A stretch of DNA of 39,736 nt, from positions 1 through 39,736 of the forward strand of contig JAFGHD010000144.1 in assembly GCA_016939365.1 (NCBI GenBank). Reading direction: 5' to 3'. Both the position numbers and the translations under genes were made by a program. Positions within the stretch are counted from its first letter, which is position 1. The number at the start of each line of letters is the position of its first letter. Shown here in pieces: positions 1 through 8,138 of this stretch. This DNA comes from Bacteroidales bacterium. Its GTDB lineage: Bacteria > Bacteroidota > Bacteroidia > Bacteroidales > JAFGHD01. The notes beneath the pieces were generated by a model. It had not been told where the DNA came from and ran no database searches. It was given only the letters and a program-made list of their open reading frames with translations.

Positions 1-24
1 CTGTAAGATTTTGCTTCGCCTGCC

Positions 25-109
25 TGTCATGCCTTCGACCTGTCTTCCTCCAGGAAGGCAGATAAATCGTTGGACAGGCAGACAGGCGAAATCAAACAGC
101 ATCAGTATA
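25..109. repeat. REP-like dispersed repeat, left copy
   Basis: This 85-base segment recurs in inverted orientation at 39652-39736 with a single mismatch (G at 88 here). It is internally semi-palindromic: a CTTCCT/AGGAAG stem lies in the middle, and GCCTGCCTGTC-like sequence just outside the left edge is mirrored by GACAGGCAGACAGGC near 73-87. It has no coding potential and lies just downstream of the lipoprotein gene that ends at 128. The size and hairpin structure fit a REP/MITE-type non-autonomous element. Which class it belongs to cannot be decided from two copies. Confidence 0.8.
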
Positions 110-127
110 ATAGTAATGATACGGGGA

Positions 128-1615
128 TTATTGGGCTATCTTTATGTAATCAAGCAAGACCTGTGCGTTCCCGGTACCCACACCGACCATTTTGCCTGAG
201 ATGTTACGGAATATGTTTTCCTGGTAAAGGCTCTGTCCGTTGAGTGAGTATACCAGAACGTTGCCTTTCTTTTGCAGGGCAATGGCGTTGAAATCGTTTT
301 TCCTGAAGTTGCCGGCCATGATCCAGGTATCCGATGCGCCTGAGTTGGGATTCCACTGACTGTAACCGTTGGGATTATCCGGAGACCGCAGGCGGTCCTC
401 CTGTTGACCGAAGCTGTATTTCCCCTCCCGGGTCAGGAAGAAATAACGGCTGCCATTGTTATCACCCCAGATAAATCCACAATAACTTTTGTTGCTGTTG
501 CCCTCACCTGTGAAACGGAGCCGCATCTCAAGAAAGAAATCCTTGCTGAAATCAATATCGAATGTGCGGGTCTTCTGGAATTGCCTTTCACTGCTTTCAC
601 ATCTGAGCATCTGGTCATCCGTCACCGAGAAATTGTAGCCGGAGCCCGTTCCTTCCCAGGCTGACTTTCCGTTGAATTCATCAAAGGACAGGTATCTGGC
701 ACTTGACCGGAGTGTCAGGCTCACGGTCTGAATGGAATCAGAACCGATGGTGTATTCCGCTGAATCACTCCTGTAATTCGTCATCATATACTTCAGGTGG
801 ATGGTAAATCCTTCAGGGGCTCTCATCTCGGCAGGCGTTTTCAGGGCTGCAATCCGACGTTTGCGCTGATCGGAAACGATCAGATTGGCCCCTTCCGGGT
901 CTGATTCCAGGATGATCCTTTTCACGTAAGGAGATTCAGGGAATTTCTCAAGGAAAACATTCAGATCAGCCACAAGGTTGCTTTCCACTGCGTTTTCATG
1001 GTATACCTCTTCGGCCAATTTCTGCACCTCCTCGGCATGCCGGCCTTCCGGGAACGACGTCAGATACCTTTCAACCTGAGGAATACTCCTGACCAGCATA
1101 AGGGAATCAAAAAAAATATCATCAATTTCATCTCTGTGCTTGCCTGCAGGAAAACGTTCCAGGTAGGTTTCAAAGGACATTGCAGACCCTCCTTCCACGA
1201 TACTGTTGAACAGGGCCGTTTCAAATTCCTGCAGGTATCGGCCGCGCGGAAAGCGCACGGCGTATTCCTCAAAGGCCTGAATGGAGCTGTTCTCAACAGC
1301 CCTGTTGTAAATCATGGTCTCGAACTCTTCCTGGTGCTCGCCTTCCGGAAATTCAGCAGAATAGTCATCGAATATCTGCAACAGCCTTTCAGGATGGATT
1401 AGGGTCTCCTCCAGCAACAGTTCCCCGATGTGCCCCTGAGCATCCGCAATATATTTTCCTTCAGGATTCTCAGAGATGTATTTCCTGTAACTTTCAATTG
1501 TATTTTCTGTCTTGGCTTCGTCCCAGGCGGAACTGTCCCCGGATGAACCGCAGGAGGCAAGGATTATCGCTGCCATCAGAGGTGTAAGCAGGGTCAAATA
1601 TCTGATTTTCATCAT
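128..1615 (-). CDS. Lipoprotein with six TPR-like repeats and a C-terminal LamG/DUF1080-like domain
   Basis: The N-terminus carries a lipoprotein signal peptide with the lipobox LASC (Cys22), so the product is probably anchored in the outer membrane or exposed to the periplasm. Residues about 40-240 hold six repeats of roughly 33 residues, each reading like YxxYxxxFPxGxxxxE, which resembles the helical repeats of TPR/BamD-type proteins. A PEGA-like stretch follows (DPEGANLIVSD). The last 190 residues look like a jelly-roll ligand-binding domain (SFDEFNG start, WIMAGNFRKNDFN, then a YSLNGQ strand), as in DUF1080/LamG folds. Either of the first two ATG codons could be the start. A candidate -7 box, TAAATTTG, lies upstream on the minus strand at 1674-1681. 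The exact role is unknown; a scaffold or glycan-binding role is a guess. Confidence 0.75.
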   Translation of the reverse strand: MMKIRYLTLLTPLMAAIILASCGSSGDSSAWDEAKTENTIESYRKYISENPEGKYIADAQGHIGELLLEETLIHPERLLQIFDDYSAEFPEGEHQEEFETMIYNRAVENSSIQAFEEYAVRFPRGRYLQEFETALFNSIVEGGSAMSFETYLERFPAGKHRDEIDDIFFDSLMLVRSIPQVERYLTSFPEGRHAEEVQKLAEEVYHENAVESNLVADLNVFLEKFPESPYVKRIILESDPEGANLIVSDQRKRRIAALKTPAEMRAPEGFTIHLKYMMTNYRSDSAEYTIGSDSIQTVSLTLRSSARYLSFDEFNGKSAWEGTGSGYNFSVTDDQMLRCESSERQFQKTRTFDIDFSKDFFLEMRLRFTGEGNSNKSYCGFIWGDNNGSRYFFLTREGKYSFGQQEDRLRSPDNPNGYSQWNPNSGASDTWIMAGNFRKNDFNAIALQKKGNVLVYSLNGQSLYQENIFRNISGKMVGVGTGNAQVLLDYIKIAQ

Positions 1616-1920
1616 GTCACTATGGATTATCTGATCAGAAAGAGGTTAAGGGTATTTCCCGTAAAAACCGTTCCAAATTTATAATTATTGCATCACTCAC
1701 CGCTTGACCCATCATCGCACAACTAATTTAGAATTAATCTAAATAGAATCAGGGTACTCAGCTTCAACTCAGATGATGAGCGGATCAGGGTCAGAATAAG
1801 AATTCGTAGCAAAAAAAAGAAATAATTATTTCAGGATGGTCAGGGTAATACCTGTCACCATTTGAAGGCAGTGAATGACTTCCCGGGAGCCTGTTCAAGT
1901 GAATTCAGAAATTTCAAAAG
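1616..1920. other. Intergenic region, AT-rich, no gene
   Basis: About 305 bases separate the 3' end of gatD from the start of the lipoprotein gene, both on the minus strand. The region is AT-rich. It contains the putative gatD terminator (1811-1861), a small AT-rich hairpin TTTAGA/TCTAAA at 1727-1743, and a candidate minus-strand -7 box at 1674-1681 for the lipoprotein gene. No convincing open reading frame or RNA gene is seen. Confidence 0.6.
1811..1861 (-). terminator. Putative terminator of the gatE-gatD transcript
   Basis: Read on the minus strand, gatD is followed by a GC-containing hairpin (ATGGT with ACCAT and CAGG with CCTG, 1836-1861). Then comes the perfect palindrome GAAATAATTATTTC (1819-1832) and a run of eight T residues (1811-1818). 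This arrangement is intrinsic-terminator-like, although the hairpin nearest the T-run is AT-only and therefore weak. Confidence 0.45.
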
Positions 1921-3306
1921 CTATTTGTGAACTCTCCTGATAAATTCCTCCACTTCGGGCACTCCCCCCTGATACACCAGGTAGCCGTTATAGGGTTCAC
2001 GGGGTGTAATTTCGTGGCTGACGGGAGTGAGCATCATTCTTCTGACCTCCACAGGATCATCTGTCTGGCCGAGAATCCAGCTCAACTTCACCCATGCGAC
2101 CTCTGGAAGCATGTTGCCGACGGGGATCACTCCCTTGGCCATCATATCCCGGCCGGTATCATAGACGAACATATGAACGTATCCCCAGATGGTCTGAACC
2201 GTCATAAAAACATGGACACCCTTTTCCTTTGCACGTTCCAGTGCAGGATAAAGCTCCTTGTTGACATGCCCGAGCCCTGTTCCCACGATAATGATACCCT
2301 TGTACCCGGCATCTATCAGCATATTCATGGTATCCGGCTGAATGCCCGGGTAGTAATACAGCATGGTAACCCTGTCGCTGAAATAGGGATAAATATTCAC
2401 ATTTCTATCCTTACGCCTGTGATTGTACTCCTTTTTAATCGGAATGATCTCTTTCCGGGTCACACGTGCCACGGGCACATCCCCGATGGTCCGGAAGGTG
2501 GAACGGTAGGAGGAATGCATCTTCCTGACGCGGGTGCCCCTGTGAAGCAAACCATATTCATCGCTGGTAGGGCCGAACATACAGACCATTACTTCAGCGA
2601 TATCTGAACGGCCGGCAGCATGCATGGCATGCATCAGGTTCAGTGCCGCATCGGAGCTCGGTCTGTCTGATGACCTTTGAGAACCGACAAGGATGATGGG
2701 TACCGGTGTATTCTGCACCATGAATGTCAGGGCCGCTCCCGTATGATGAAGGGTATCTGTTCCGTGCCCGATGACGATTCCATCGATCCCGTTCTCAATT
2801 TCCTGGCCGATGGCCTTGGCCAGGGCGATGTACTGCCGTGGCCCCATATTCTCACTGAATACGGCGAATACCTTCTCCGTGGTGAGATTACAGATATCTG
2901 CAAGTTCCGGAACAGCTCCATACAATTCCCCCGGAGTAAAGGCCGGAATAACCGCGCCTGTACGGTAGTCAAGACGCGATGCAATGGTGCCTCCCGTCCC
3001 GAAAAGCTTCACACTGGGCAATCCCGGAGTGATGGGAAACTCCTTTTCGGGTATCTTGTAATGGGCCTTTTTATAGCCCACCTCCTTCATGTCAGTGACC
3101 GTGCTGATATCGATACCAATGTTGTAACCCGTCGGTATTTTCAGAACAATATGCTGGTCATCATCATTTTCCGACCTGGGAAGTACCGTTCCGTTGAAAT
3201 CGCCACGGGTTGTCTGAATGACCGCCTGCCCCCAAACCCTGACATTGTATTTCTGAAGCGTTATCAGCGAATCACCCTTGTACCCCTGGAAAAGATCGTT
3301 GCTCAT
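1921..3306 (-). CDS. gatD: Glu-tRNA(Gln) amidotransferase subunit D (asparaginase-like)
   Basis: GatD hydrolyses glutamine and passes ammonia to GatE, which converts Glu-tRNA(Gln) into Gln-tRNA(Gln). The protein has 461 residues, with a GatD-type N-terminal beta-barrel (residues 1-90) before an L-asparaginase fold. The catalytic residues expected for GatD are present: Thr107 in GTGGTIAS, Thr183-Asp184 in GHGTDTLHHTG, and Lys262 in GTRVRKMHSS. The N-terminal extension and the RVRKMHSS segment separate it from ordinary asparaginases. It starts 36 bases after gatE on the same strand, so the two are almost certainly co-transcribed and form the heterodimer. The GatDE pair is classically archaeal; bacteria normally use GatCAB. 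Its presence here suggests an old transfer. Confidence 0.93.
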   Translation of the reverse strand: MSNDLFQGYKGDSLITLQKYNVRVWGQAVIQTTRGDFNGTVLPRSENDDDQHIVLKIPTGYNIGIDISTVTDMKEVGYKKAHYKIPEKEFPITPGLPSVKLFGTGGTIASRLDYRTGAVIPAFTPGELYGAVPELADICNLTTEKVFAVFSENMGPRQYIALAKAIGQEIENGIDGIVIGHGTDTLHHTGAALTFMVQNTPVPIILVGSQRSSDRPSSDAALNLMHAMHAAGRSDIAEVMVCMFGPTSDEYGLLHRGTRVRKMHSSYRSTFRTIGDVPVARVTRKEIIPIKKEYNHRRKDRNVNIYPYFSDRVTMLYYYPGIQPDTMNMLIDAGYKGIIIVGTGLGHVNKELYPALERAKEKGVHVFMTVQTIWGYVHMFVYDTGRDMMAKGVIPVGNMLPEVAWVKLSWILGQTDDPVEVRRMMLTPVSHEITPREPYNGYLVYQGGVPEVEEFIRRVHK

Positions 3307-3342
3307 AATAGAGAAGAAATAATTACCTGTTCCTGAATAATT

Positions 3343-5331
3343 TTATTTCGGTTCCTGGTGATCCCTCACAATTAAAGAAAGTTCCGCGAGACCGATATTC
3401 CCCAGGGCCTGCTTCCTGAGTTCACCCATGATCCAGTTGATCTCCTTTCCGGCATCATCAGATCTCCGGGAAACGGCAAACTTCCTTTTCAGAAACGGAA
3501 TCCCTGAAATGATTTTCTCTCTGGAGATCTTTTTGAATCCGATACTCGTCAGGATGCTGTCGAAGTCCATTTTGGGATGCTCGAACAGAACGGGGAGCAT
3601 GGTTTGGGCAAGTTCCTCATGTATATCCTGATCCCTAAGGAATTTTAGGAGATCGAAGATCATCTCCTCATGGAATTCATCCGACCGGATGTAATGCCCC
3701 TCCACGAATTTCAGGTGATGCCCCATGAAGGCACCTGTAAATACGGCATCCAGACCCAGTTCCTCAATGATCCTGCGGATCAGGGGATACAGATTTCGGC
3801 GGTGGATGAAGGTATAGGTATCTTCCGGAATGCCCCATTCCTTCATCCGGTGGTACCGGGTAATCACATCTTCCGGAACATTGGGTTTCAGCTTGTCGAT
3901 ATAATTGTCGGTGAGGGGAATGGGCACCGAGTCGGTATCCGGGTACATCCTGTCGGCACCGGGTAAAACCCTCTCAAAGATGGTCGTTCCGTTTTCAAAA
4001 GACTTGCGTGTTTCATTGGGTACGCCGGTAAAAGCCATCCTGCATCTCTCCTCAACCGATTCCACTGCCGTGGCCATATCTTCTTCAGGCCCCCATACAA
4101 TGAGCTGGGCATCCTCATCACCGGCGTCAAGCAGGTTTCTGAGAGCAATCCAGCCTTCCTGAGGCATCGTGGCCGTCTGCGACTCCGAATGGATCATGAA
4201 CGGCAGCTCAAGGCATGCGATCACTTTCAGCCTGCCGAGGATTTCATCGGCAAAGCACTGACCGGGCTGGGTGAAATGCGACAGGATTCCCCTGAATCCG
4301 GGCAGGTTCACCCCGATGATTTTCTGCCCCGAATCATGGGCTTCTTTGAGCTCCTGAAAAGGAAACAGGTGAATGTGGCGGTGTAACTCCTGACTTTTCA
4401 ACTTCCATTCCTCAGGTACGTCGGTAATATCTTTCAGCTTATCCCTGATGGATAGCAGGGCCCACTGCCTGAAACATTCATTATGTGTCAGTTCGGGTAT
4501 CCAGCTGGTATGGGATACACCTTTGATCTCCACACGACTCCCGCCACGGCAGCTGACATTCACATCCTGTCTGCCGGTTCCGATACCCGTTCTTACCTTA
4601 CCTGTACTCCTGTTCAGGAAACGGATATAGTCACAGGCTTCCCTGACCTCCTCAGGATTCGTGCAGTCGGGGTAAGTCACCGTCTCAATTAAAGGCATAC
4701 CCAGCCTGTCCGTTCTGTAAATACGTGTATGACGGATATCCGACACCTCCCGGCATGAATCCTCCTCAAGGCTCAGCTGGATCAAACGGATCTTCTTGTT
4801 TTTCAGATCGATCTCACCTTCCACCCCAATGATGCCGGTTCGCTGAAACCCGGTAGGGATGCTGCCATCAAGGTACTGCTTCCGTGTGATATGTACCTCT
4901 CCGACAATATTCAGACGGGACAGCAGGGATATCTCGATGGCGATGTCAAGGGCCTCCCGGTCGATGCTGAAAGGAGGCGTATCGTCAACATCATAGGTGC
5001 ATGCAGTTTCATTGGATATCCGGTAGATGATCTCCTTCCGCGTCTTGAACTCCATCAGCGCCGTACCGTCATACTCTCCCAGTTCACTCAATGTGGGTCG
5101 CATGTGCCTGATCAATTCTGCATCATATTCTTCAGGAGCCTGATAAATCCCGGCAGGGCATTTGCAAAACAGCTTGTGCCTGGTACGGAGCTGCTGATGC
5201 ACTTCGAGTCCCGATCTAAAACCGATACGGTCATAAATCTCCTGGGTTGCGGCCTTTCGGTTAACGTAACCGATCTCTTGTCTGGTCTTTTCGTAATTCT
5301 TCCCTGGATTCAACGGATATTCCTTATTCAT
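3343..5331 (-). CDS. gatE: Glu-tRNA(Gln) amidotransferase subunit E
   Basis: GatE is the tRNA-binding kinase/amidase-partner subunit that activates Glu-tRNA(Gln) with ATP and transamidates it using ammonia from GatD. The protein is about 662 residues. It shows the GatB/GatE cradle signature (GLEVHQQL followed by LFCKCP), the family segment MYPDTDSVPIPL, and a long middle insertion consistent with the AspRS-like GAD domain specific to GatE. A helical YqeY-like tail is expected at the C-terminus. The ATG at 5331 (MNKEYPL) is chosen; the reading frame extends to a TTG at 5370, but that adds 13 residues with no family support. It is the first gene of a gatE-gatD operon. Confidence 0.92.
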   Translation of the reverse strand: MNKEYPLNPGKNYEKTRQEIGYVNRKAATQEIYDRIGFRSGLEVHQQLRTRHKLFCKCPAGIYQAPEEYDAELIRHMRPTLSELGEYDGTALMEFKTRKEIIYRISNETACTYDVDDTPPFSIDREALDIAIEISLLSRLNIVGEVHITRKQYLDGSIPTGFQRTGIIGVEGEIDLKNKKIRLIQLSLEEDSCREVSDIRHTRIYRTDRLGMPLIETVTYPDCTNPEEVREACDYIRFLNRSTGKVRTGIGTGRQDVNVSCRGGSRVEIKGVSHTSWIPELTHNECFRQWALLSIRDKLKDITDVPEEWKLKSQELHRHIHLFPFQELKEAHDSGQKIIGVNLPGFRGILSHFTQPGQCFADEILGRLKVIACLELPFMIHSESQTATMPQEGWIALRNLLDAGDEDAQLIVWGPEEDMATAVESVEERCRMAFTGVPNETRKSFENGTTIFERVLPGADRMYPDTDSVPIPLTDNYIDKLKPNVPEDVITRYHRMKEWGIPEDTYTFIHRRNLYPLIRRIIEELGLDAVFTGAFMGHHLKFVEGHYIRSDEFHEEMIFDLLKFLRDQDIHEELAQTMLPVLFEHPKMDFDSILTSIGFKKISREKIISGIPFLKRKFAVSRRSDDAGKEINWIMGELRKQALGNIGLAELSLIVRDHQEPK

Positions 5332-5469
5332 TGGTATTGTGCCGGAAGCGATTTCATGTTGTGCCGCCAAAAGTAGATAATCTGAAACACATGAATACAG
5401 GAGGGGTAAAAAACATCTAAAAACTTTTCATCATTTTCTTGTTTTTTTCATCACGCAAAAAAAAAATAT

Positions 5470-5477
5470 TAATTTTG
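5470..5477 (+). promoter_or_regulatory. Bacteroidota -7 promoter box for the HEAT-repeat gene
   Basis: TAATTTTG matches the Bacteroidota -7 consensus TAnnTTTG exactly. It lies 150 bases before the start codon of the gene at 5628, which implies a leader of about 145 nucleotides. A -33 TTG at the ideal distance is not obvious, because the upstream stretch is a run of A residues. Confidence 0.5.
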
Positions 5478-5483
5478 GGTTTG

Positions 5484-5595
5484 CATTGAGGTAAAGCAAA
5501 GAAAAGCGTACAGGTCTGACGGGACAGAGACAACCCGTAAGCGGCTGTAACAAACTTCCTTTCTTAATAGTATAAGGTTACAGTGAACGTTTTTT
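5484..5595 (+). promoter_or_regulatory. Structured 5' leader or small RNA, possible attenuator
   Basis: Downstream of the predicted start of transcription there is a hairpin ACGGG/CCCGT (5519-5523 with 5534-5538). A second, longer stem pairs CTGTAAC (5545-5551) with GTTACAG (5577-5583), and six T residues follow at about 5590-5595. This is terminator-like and ends about 33 bases before the ATG at 5628. It could attenuate the downstream operon or release a small RNA of about 110 nucleotides. It matches no riboswitch class I can recognise. Confidence 0.35.
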
Positions 5596-5627
5596 GAATA
5601 ACCAGCCTATAAAACCTGTTATCCGAT

Positions 5628-7031
5628 ATGGGAAGGTGTAAGGTGTTCTTGATGTTACTCATTCTGGCAGGTGTTGTATTTGATACCGGCGGACAGAATC
5701 TAGTCAGGGGCGAATTTGACAGAAGGAATTTCACATTTCACCTCACATTCGACAATGATTTCGATTACCCGATCTATATCAACAAGATCGGAGGCATATG
5801 CCAGTTGAATTTCGGGGATTTCAACTGCCCTGCCACACGCTGGATACCTGATCCCATTGCCGACTTCATCGTCAGGCTTCCGGCCCGTAACGACACACTG
5901 ATCATCAGCACCAATCCTGTGATTTTAATTCCCCCGAAGAAGACAATAACCTTCTCGCTGGCCGTACTTCCCGATATCAGGCCTGCATGTGAAAGCTGGG
6001 CGATCGATGTGACTGCAATCGTGAAATTCCATTTCGGGTACACTTTCTTTTCAGGTTCCGAACTGGTGATGAGTCAGGACATTGATGCACAGAACCTGGC
6101 CCGTTACACGGATGCTGAGATACAGACCATGATCAACAGCCAGGATGCCAATACTCAGATTGACGCGATCAACAACCTGCAATTCTCCGAATTCAACACC
6201 CAGATGCTGACCAATTTCCTGACCTCCCGGATCAAAGACCCGGATATCCGTGTCAGGGAAGCCGCATTCATCGCGATCAAGGACCTCAGGCTCAACAGCA
6301 TGATCGATCAGGTAATCAGCCATCTCCTGGCATCACAGGAAACCGGAGAAAGGCTGCTCCTTATCCAGGTTCTTGAAAAAATGAGTGACGACAAGGCGAT
6401 TGATCCATTGATCGGAAGGATACTCAACGGAGATACCACCGAAACGTTCACCGCGGCACGCGCGCTTATAAGGATCAACAATCAGGAAATACCCAATAAA
6501 ATCCGTTTTCTGGTGCAAAGACACGACAGATGGGCCTCAGGAACACGCGAAGAACGCATGAAATTCATTTATCTGTGCAACATACTGATCAGCTATAAGG
6601 ATATGGCCAGTATCCAGATTCTGAAGAATCTCCTCACCAATGATGCCAACGGAGCCGATGTCCGGTTCGGTATCATTGCCTCACTCGCCTCCCTCATTCA
6701 TAATTACCGTGTGCTTAACGACCCGTTCATAAACAGCTTCAAATCCGAATATGAATTCTACCTCAACAACAAGGATGATTTTGTCCGTTACAACTCTTTG
6801 AACCTGTTGTGTGCAACTGATGCCGATGCCAAACTGAAATCCAAAATCATCCGCAAGTCAATCAAAGACACGGAATACCACATTCAATGCCGCGCAGCAG
6901 TATGGGCAGGAGAACTGGGATTCGGGGAATTTGCCAACGATCTCAGAATCCTTTGCAATGCAGCTGAAGGGCCAGAATATATTGAAATCTGTGAGGCATT
7001 GAACAAGCTCAGCCAGCCGGAAAACAACTGA
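5628..7031 (+). CDS. Secreted HEAT-repeat protein of unknown function
   Basis: The 467-residue product begins with a cleavable signal peptide (MGRCKVFLMLLILAGVV, cleavage near TGGQ). Residues 25-150 form a beta-rich domain with three to four cysteines (GICQL, FNCPA, RPACESW). This looks like an immunoglobulin-like periplasmic domain. Residues 160-460 are helical repeats of the HEAT type (for example DPDIRVREAAFIAIKDL and DKAIDPLIGRIL), which normally mediate protein-protein contacts. It is followed after 21 bases by the EEP-family gene on the same strand, so the two are likely co-transcribed. I do not recognise a named family. Confidence 0.75.
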   Translation: MGRCKVFLMLLILAGVVFDTGGQNLVRGEFDRRNFTFHLTFDNDFDYPIYINKIGGICQLNFGDFNCPATRWIPDPIADFIVRLPARNDTLIISTNPVILIPPKKTITFSLAVLPDIRPACESWAIDVTAIVKFHFGYTFFSGSELVMSQDIDAQNLARYTDAEIQTMINSQDANTQIDAINNLQFSEFNTQMLTNFLTSRIKDPDIRVREAAFIAIKDLRLNSMIDQVISHLLASQETGERLLLIQVLEKMSDDKAIDPLIGRILNGDTTETFTAARALIRINNQEIPNKIRFLVQRHDRWASGTREERMKFIYLCNILISYKDMASIQILKNLLTNDANGADVRFGIIASLASLIHNYRVLNDPFINSFKSEYEFYLNNKDDFVRYNSLNLLCATDADAKLKSKIIRKSIKDTEYHIQCRAAVWAGELGFGEFANDLRILCNAAEGPEYIEICEALNKLSQPENN

Positions 7032-7052
7032 TTTTACCTTTCTGTTTGCAAT

Positions 7053-8117
7053 ATGCCTCCCATGCGGATGTTCAGACTCCGTCATTTGAGTTGCATCCTG
7101 ATCCTGACGGCCTTCCGCCTTCAGCTGCCGGGCCAGGAAAACAATGAAATTCCAGCCGTATCTGATGTCTGCAAGTTCGGGATCATGTTCTACAACCTGG
7201 AGAATTATTTTGATACGAGGGATGATAGTCTAACCGGCGATGAGGAGTTCACACCTTCGGGATCCAGAGCCTGGGACAACTACCGTTTTTACACCAAACG
7301 AAATCATCTCTTCAAGGTAATCCTTGCTGCCGGTAATGGCAATCCTCCCGTTCTGATCGGAATGTGTGAGGCTGAAAACAGGTTTGTCCTGGAACGTCTT
7401 GCATACGATTCCCCGCTCCAGTTGTACGGTTACGGGATCGTTCATTACGATTCGCCGGATCCGAGAGGAATTGATGTGGCACTGCTTTTCAGGAAAGAGC
7501 TTTTCAGGCTGCTTCACACCCGGCCGGTTCATATCTCATTCCCTGAAGAGCCCTCGGTACGCACAAGGGATGTGCTTTACGTGAAAGGCATTCTTGACCG
7601 GCAGGATACCCTGCACATCATGGTATGCCACTGGCCCTCCAAATACGGAGGAGTGATGGCCACCCAGGCAAGAAGAAAACATCTGGCCCGGATGGTCAGA
7701 AGCCTTTCCGATTCGGTCATGACGGTGGAACCATCAACATCATTGGTCATCATGGGGGATCTTAATGATGAACCGGGGGAGGAAAGCGTGCAATACCTTA
7801 CAACACCCATTGCCGGTGCAACAGCTCCCCCGCTCGTCAACCTGATGGAATCACCCTGCGGATGCGAGGGCACTCATAAATATCAGGGAATATGGAGCAT
7901 ACTCGATCAGATACTGGTAAGCAAAAATCTCACAGATCAGGGAGGTATCTTGCATGTCAGTCCCGGGGGTGCAAGGATTTTCTGTCCGCCATTCCTGCTG
8001 TCAGAAGATGAGCGCCACCTGGGGAACAAACCTTTCGGCACCTATTCAGGTCCCGTTTACCGGGGTGGCTTCAGCGACCATCTGCCGGTATTGGTGGATA
8101 TCATCAGGAAGCCATGA
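7053..8117 (+). CDS. Secreted endonuclease/exonuclease/phosphatase (EEP) family protein
   Basis: The product is a 354-residue EEP-fold metal-dependent phosphohydrolase with an N-terminal signal peptide (hydrophobic stretch LSCILILTAFRL, then GQE). The metal and catalytic motifs are all visible: FYNLENYFD near the start of the domain, Glu106 in MCEAENR, HWPSKYGG, GDLNDEP (Asp236, Asn238) and the terminal SDHLP (Asp342, His343). The substrate is uncertain, since this fold includes DNases, sphingomyelinases and inositol phosphatases. The FYNLENYFD subtype common in Bacteroidota is usually annotated only as an extracellular nuclease/phosphatase. It ends 21 bases before the convergent permease gene. 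Confidence 0.88.
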   Translation: MPPMRMFRLRHLSCILILTAFRLQLPGQENNEIPAVSDVCKFGIMFYNLENYFDTRDDSLTGDEEFTPSGSRAWDNYRFYTKRNHLFKVILAAGNGNPPVLIGMCEAENRFVLERLAYDSPLQLYGYGIVHYDSPDPRGIDVALLFRKELFRLLHTRPVHISFPEEPSVRTRDVLYVKGILDRQDTLHIMVCHWPSKYGGVMATQARRKHLARMVRSLSDSVMTVEPSTSLVIMGDLNDEPGEESVQYLTTPIAGATAPPLVNLMESPCGCEGTHKYQGIWSILDQILVSKNLTDQGGILHVSPGGARIFCPPFLLSEDERHLGNKPFGTYSGPVYRGGFSDHLPVLVDIIRKP

Positions 8118-8138
8118 TAATCTGGAAAAGCTGACTGG

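Noticed and set aside
25-109. Edge repeats as a CRISPR array or transposon ends
   Set aside because: There is one copy at each edge, no regular spacing, and no cas, transposase or integrase gene in the window.
1921-3306. GatD could be a plain L-asparaginase
   Set aside because: The N-terminal barrel, the RVRKMHSS motif and the adjacent gatE make GatD the far better call.
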